NCBI GenBank assembly: GCA_017577565.1
Contig: PKRH01000100.1
Span: forward strand, 1 to 13,459
Length of the DNA stretch: 13,459 nucleotides
Source of the DNA: Thermoanaerobacterales bacterium
Lineage (GTDB): Bacteria; Actinomycetota; Acidimicrobiia; Acidimicrobiales; JACDCH01
Reading direction: 5' to 3'
A program made the translations under genes and the position numbers. Shown piece after piece: positions 11,951-13,459 of the stretch (within the stretch, counting starts at the first letter, position 1; every line of letters begins with the position of its first letter). The notes under the pieces were generated by a model. That model was not told the origin of the DNA. It did not search any database and was given only the letters and a program-made list of their open reading frames with translations.

Positions 11951-13006
11951 TCAGCGCGGGTAGGCGACGAGGTCGACGGCCTTGGCCGACGCCCACACCC
12001 GGGCGCCGGGCACGAGGTCGAGCTCGGCCACCGCCGCGGGCGTGACCTCGGCGGTGGCGTGCACGGGGCCCTCCAGGCTCACCCGCACCCGGTCGCGGTC
12101 GACCTCGACGTCGGCCACGACGGCGGGCCAGGCGTTGCGGGGGCTGCCGTCGGGCCGGTGGGTGTGGAGGGCGATGGCCTGGGGGCGCAGGGCGATCGCC
12201 ACCTCGGCTGCCGGGAGCGCGTCGGCGAGGGTCAGCTCGCCGCCGGTGTCGAGGCGCACGGTGCGCTCGCCGGCGGCCGTGCCGAACAGCAGGTTGATCC
12301 CGACGAGCTGGGCCACGTAGCGGGAGGCCGGCCGGGCGGTCACCTCGGCCGGCGTGCCCGTCTGCGTCACCCGGCCGCGCTCGAGGATGACCAGGCGGTC
12401 GGCGAGCACGATCGCGTCGAGGGGGTCGTGGGTGACGAGCAGGCGGCCGCCGGGGAAGGCGGCCAGGTGGCGGCGGAGGTCGGCGCGGACCCGCACCCGC
12501 GTGCCGGCGTCGAGGGCGGCGAGCGGCTCGTCGAGCAGCAGCAGGCGGGGCTCGACGGCGAGCGCGCGGGCGAGCGCCACCCGCTGGGCCTCCCCGCCGG
12601 ACAGCGTGCGGGGGCGGGCGCCGGCCACGTCGGCCAGGCCCATCCGGTCGAGCCAGGCCTGCGCGGCGGCCCGGGCCTCCCGCCGCCGCACCCCCCGGGC
12701 CCGCAGCCCGAAGGCGACGTTCTCCAGCGCGGTGAGGTGCGGGAACAGCAGGTGGTCCTGGAAGACGACGCCCACGGACCGCTGCTCGGGGGGCACGAAG
12801 GTGCCGGCGGCCGGCTCGTCGAGCACCCGCCCGTCCAGCTCGATCCGCCCGGCGTCGAGCGGCCGGAGCCCGGCGATCGCCCGGAGCGCGGTCGTCTTCC
12901 CGGCGCCGTTGGGGCCGAGCAGCGCGACGACCTCGCCGTCGTCGACGCGCAGGTCGAGCTGCAGGTGCAGGTCGGGCAGGCGGACGTCGACCTCGGCGCG
13001 CAGCAC
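11951..13006 (-). CDS. modC: Molybdate ABC transporter ATP-binding protein
   Basis: A 351-residue ABC ATPase. Walker A is GPNGAGKT (31-38), the Q-loop is VFQDHLLFPHLTALENVAFGL (81-101, Gln83), the signature is LSGGEAQ (135-141), Walker B is LLLLDEP (155-161) and the H-loop His is 193. A regulatory C-terminal region follows, with a TOBE/MOP-like fold (about 290-350) of the kind that binds oxyanions in ModC. It energises uptake through ModB; the upstream partner and the MOP-like end favour molybdate (or tungstate) over sulfate, although CysA-type transporters look similar. GTG 13006 starts 1 base after the modB stop (TGACGTG), so the two are co-transcribed and probably coupled. It converges with pheA. 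Confidence 0.87.
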   Translation of the reverse strand: MLRAEVDVRLPDLHLQLDLRVDDGEVVALLGPNGAGKTTALRAIAGLRPLDAGRIELDGRVLDEPAAGTFVPPEQRSVGVVFQDHLLFPHLTALENVAFGLRARGVRRREARAAAQAWLDRMGLADVAGARPRTLSGGEAQRVALARALAVEPRLLLLDEPLAALDAGTRVRVRADLRRHLAAFPGGRLLVTHDPLDAIVLADRLVILERGRVTQTGTPAEVTARPASRYVAQLVGINLLFGTAAGERTVRLDTGGELTLADALPAAEVAIALRPQAIALHTHRPDGSPRNAWPAVVADVEVDRDRVRVSLEGPVHATAEVTPAAVAELDLVPGARVWASAKAVDLVAYPR

Positions 13007-13007
13007 G

Positions 13008-13459
13008 TCAGGCCCTCGGCCAGCGGTCGCGCAGCGGGACGAGCACGGCCAGCGACACCGCCACGAGCACGAGCGACAGCGCGATGGCCGCCTCCCGGTC
13101 GGACTCGAGCGCCACGAAGACGGCGAGCGGCATGGTCTGGGTGCGTCCCTGGAGGTTGCCGGCGAAGGTGACGGTGGCGCCGAACTCCCCCAGCGCCCGG
13201 GCGAAGCACAGCACGGCGCCGGCCACGATCGAGGGCGCCGCCTGGGGCAGCGTCACCCGGCGCAGGACCGTCCAGCGGCCGGCGCCCAGCGTGGCGGCGG
13301 CCTCCTCGTAGCGGGTGTCGACGGCCCGCAGCCCGGACTCGACGGTGAGGACGAGGAAGGGCAGCGCGACGAACGTGTTGGCCGCGATCACCCCCCAGAT
13401 GGTGAACGGCAGCACGAACCCGGTGGCGTCCTCGAGCGGCTCGCCGACCAGGCCCCGCC
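13008..13459 (-). CDS. modB: Molybdate ABC transporter permease, 5' part beyond the window
   Basis: The C-terminal 150 residues of a ModB-type permease; the start lies past the window edge. RGLVGEPLEDATGFVLPFT, near the edge, matches the ModB segment before a transmembrane helix. Further features are a helix with NTFVALPFLVLTVESGL, the EAA loop (YEEAAATLGAGRWTVLRRVTLP) that docks on the ATPase, a helix with SIVAGAVLCFARALGEFGATVTFAGN, the GRTQTMPLAVF segment, and a final hydrophobic helix. ARALGEFGA and GNLQGRTQT are strongly ModB-like. It sits 1 base before modC in the same operon. modA would be expected just beyond the edge. Confidence 0.9.
   Translation of the reverse strand, partial: RGLVGEPLEDATGFVLPFTIWGVIAANTFVALPFLVLTVESGLRAVDTRYEEAAATLGAGRWTVLRRVTLPQAAPSIVAGAVLCFARALGEFGATVTFAGNLQGRTQTMPLAVFVALESDREAAIALSLVLVAVSLAVLVPLRDRWPRA

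Noticed and set aside
1..13459. CRISPR arrays, tRNA or rRNA genes, transposases, prophage genes
   Set aside because: No spaced repeat array, no tRNA-like cloverleaf, no rRNA stretch and no mobile-element protein was recognised on either strand.

Overview
The window reads as a chromosomal segment of a very GC-rich actinobacterium. GTG starts are common, third codon positions are almost always G or C, and two genes belong to families tied to mycothiol, the actinobacterial thiol. The overall style (a small membrane peptide next to a bacterial PH-domain protein, a TetR/nitronate monooxygenase pair, many short operons, leaderless starts) fits Acidimicrobiia or a related lineage. That placement is an inference, because no rRNA or other marker is present.

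Layout. 1-418 holds no convincing gene, but carries a promoter (TTGCCC-N18-TAGCAT, 327-356) for a two-gene unit on the + strand. That unit is a 57-residue membrane peptide (419-592) and a PH-domain membrane protein (589-1695), whose stop and start overlap by 4 bases. Facing it across a strong hairpin (1706-1732) is a minus-strand operon of a TetR regulator (3601-2915) followed by a nitronate monooxygenase (2886-1753), with a probable operator at 3616-3635. Next, on the minus strand, is a metallo-beta-lactamase-fold hydrolase (4459-3719). It diverges from a HAD-family hydrolase (4520-5242), a DsbA-like protein (5277-5987), a mycothiol-dependent maleylpyruvate-isomerase-like protein (5988-6794) and an unrecognised gene (6901-7476). 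The right half holds larC and larB on the minus strand (nickel-pincer cofactor synthesis), a divergent nagA with an unusual insertion, pheA, and, converging on pheA, modC and the 3' part of modB (molybdate transport, running off the window end).

How the genes fit together. No single large system is visible; these are mostly housekeeping or redox modules. Three themes recur. Thiol/redox chemistry is represented by the MBL-fold enzyme, the CPWA DsbA-like protein and the MDMPI-family protein. Metal-cofactor metabolism is represented by LarB/LarC for nickel and ModB/ModC for molybdate. Central metabolism is represented by NagA and PheA.

The most general observation is that at least five genes begin 7 nt after a TANNNT-like -10 box, and a sixth begins 8 nt after one. 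This is the signature of leaderless transcription. It sets the start of the unrecognised gene at GTG 6901 rather than at the ATG at 6892, which lies inside the -10 box.

The best candidates for something undescribed are the membrane peptide/PH-protein pair, the hairpin-rich insertion in nagA, and the orphan gene at 6901-7476 with repeats in its promoter.
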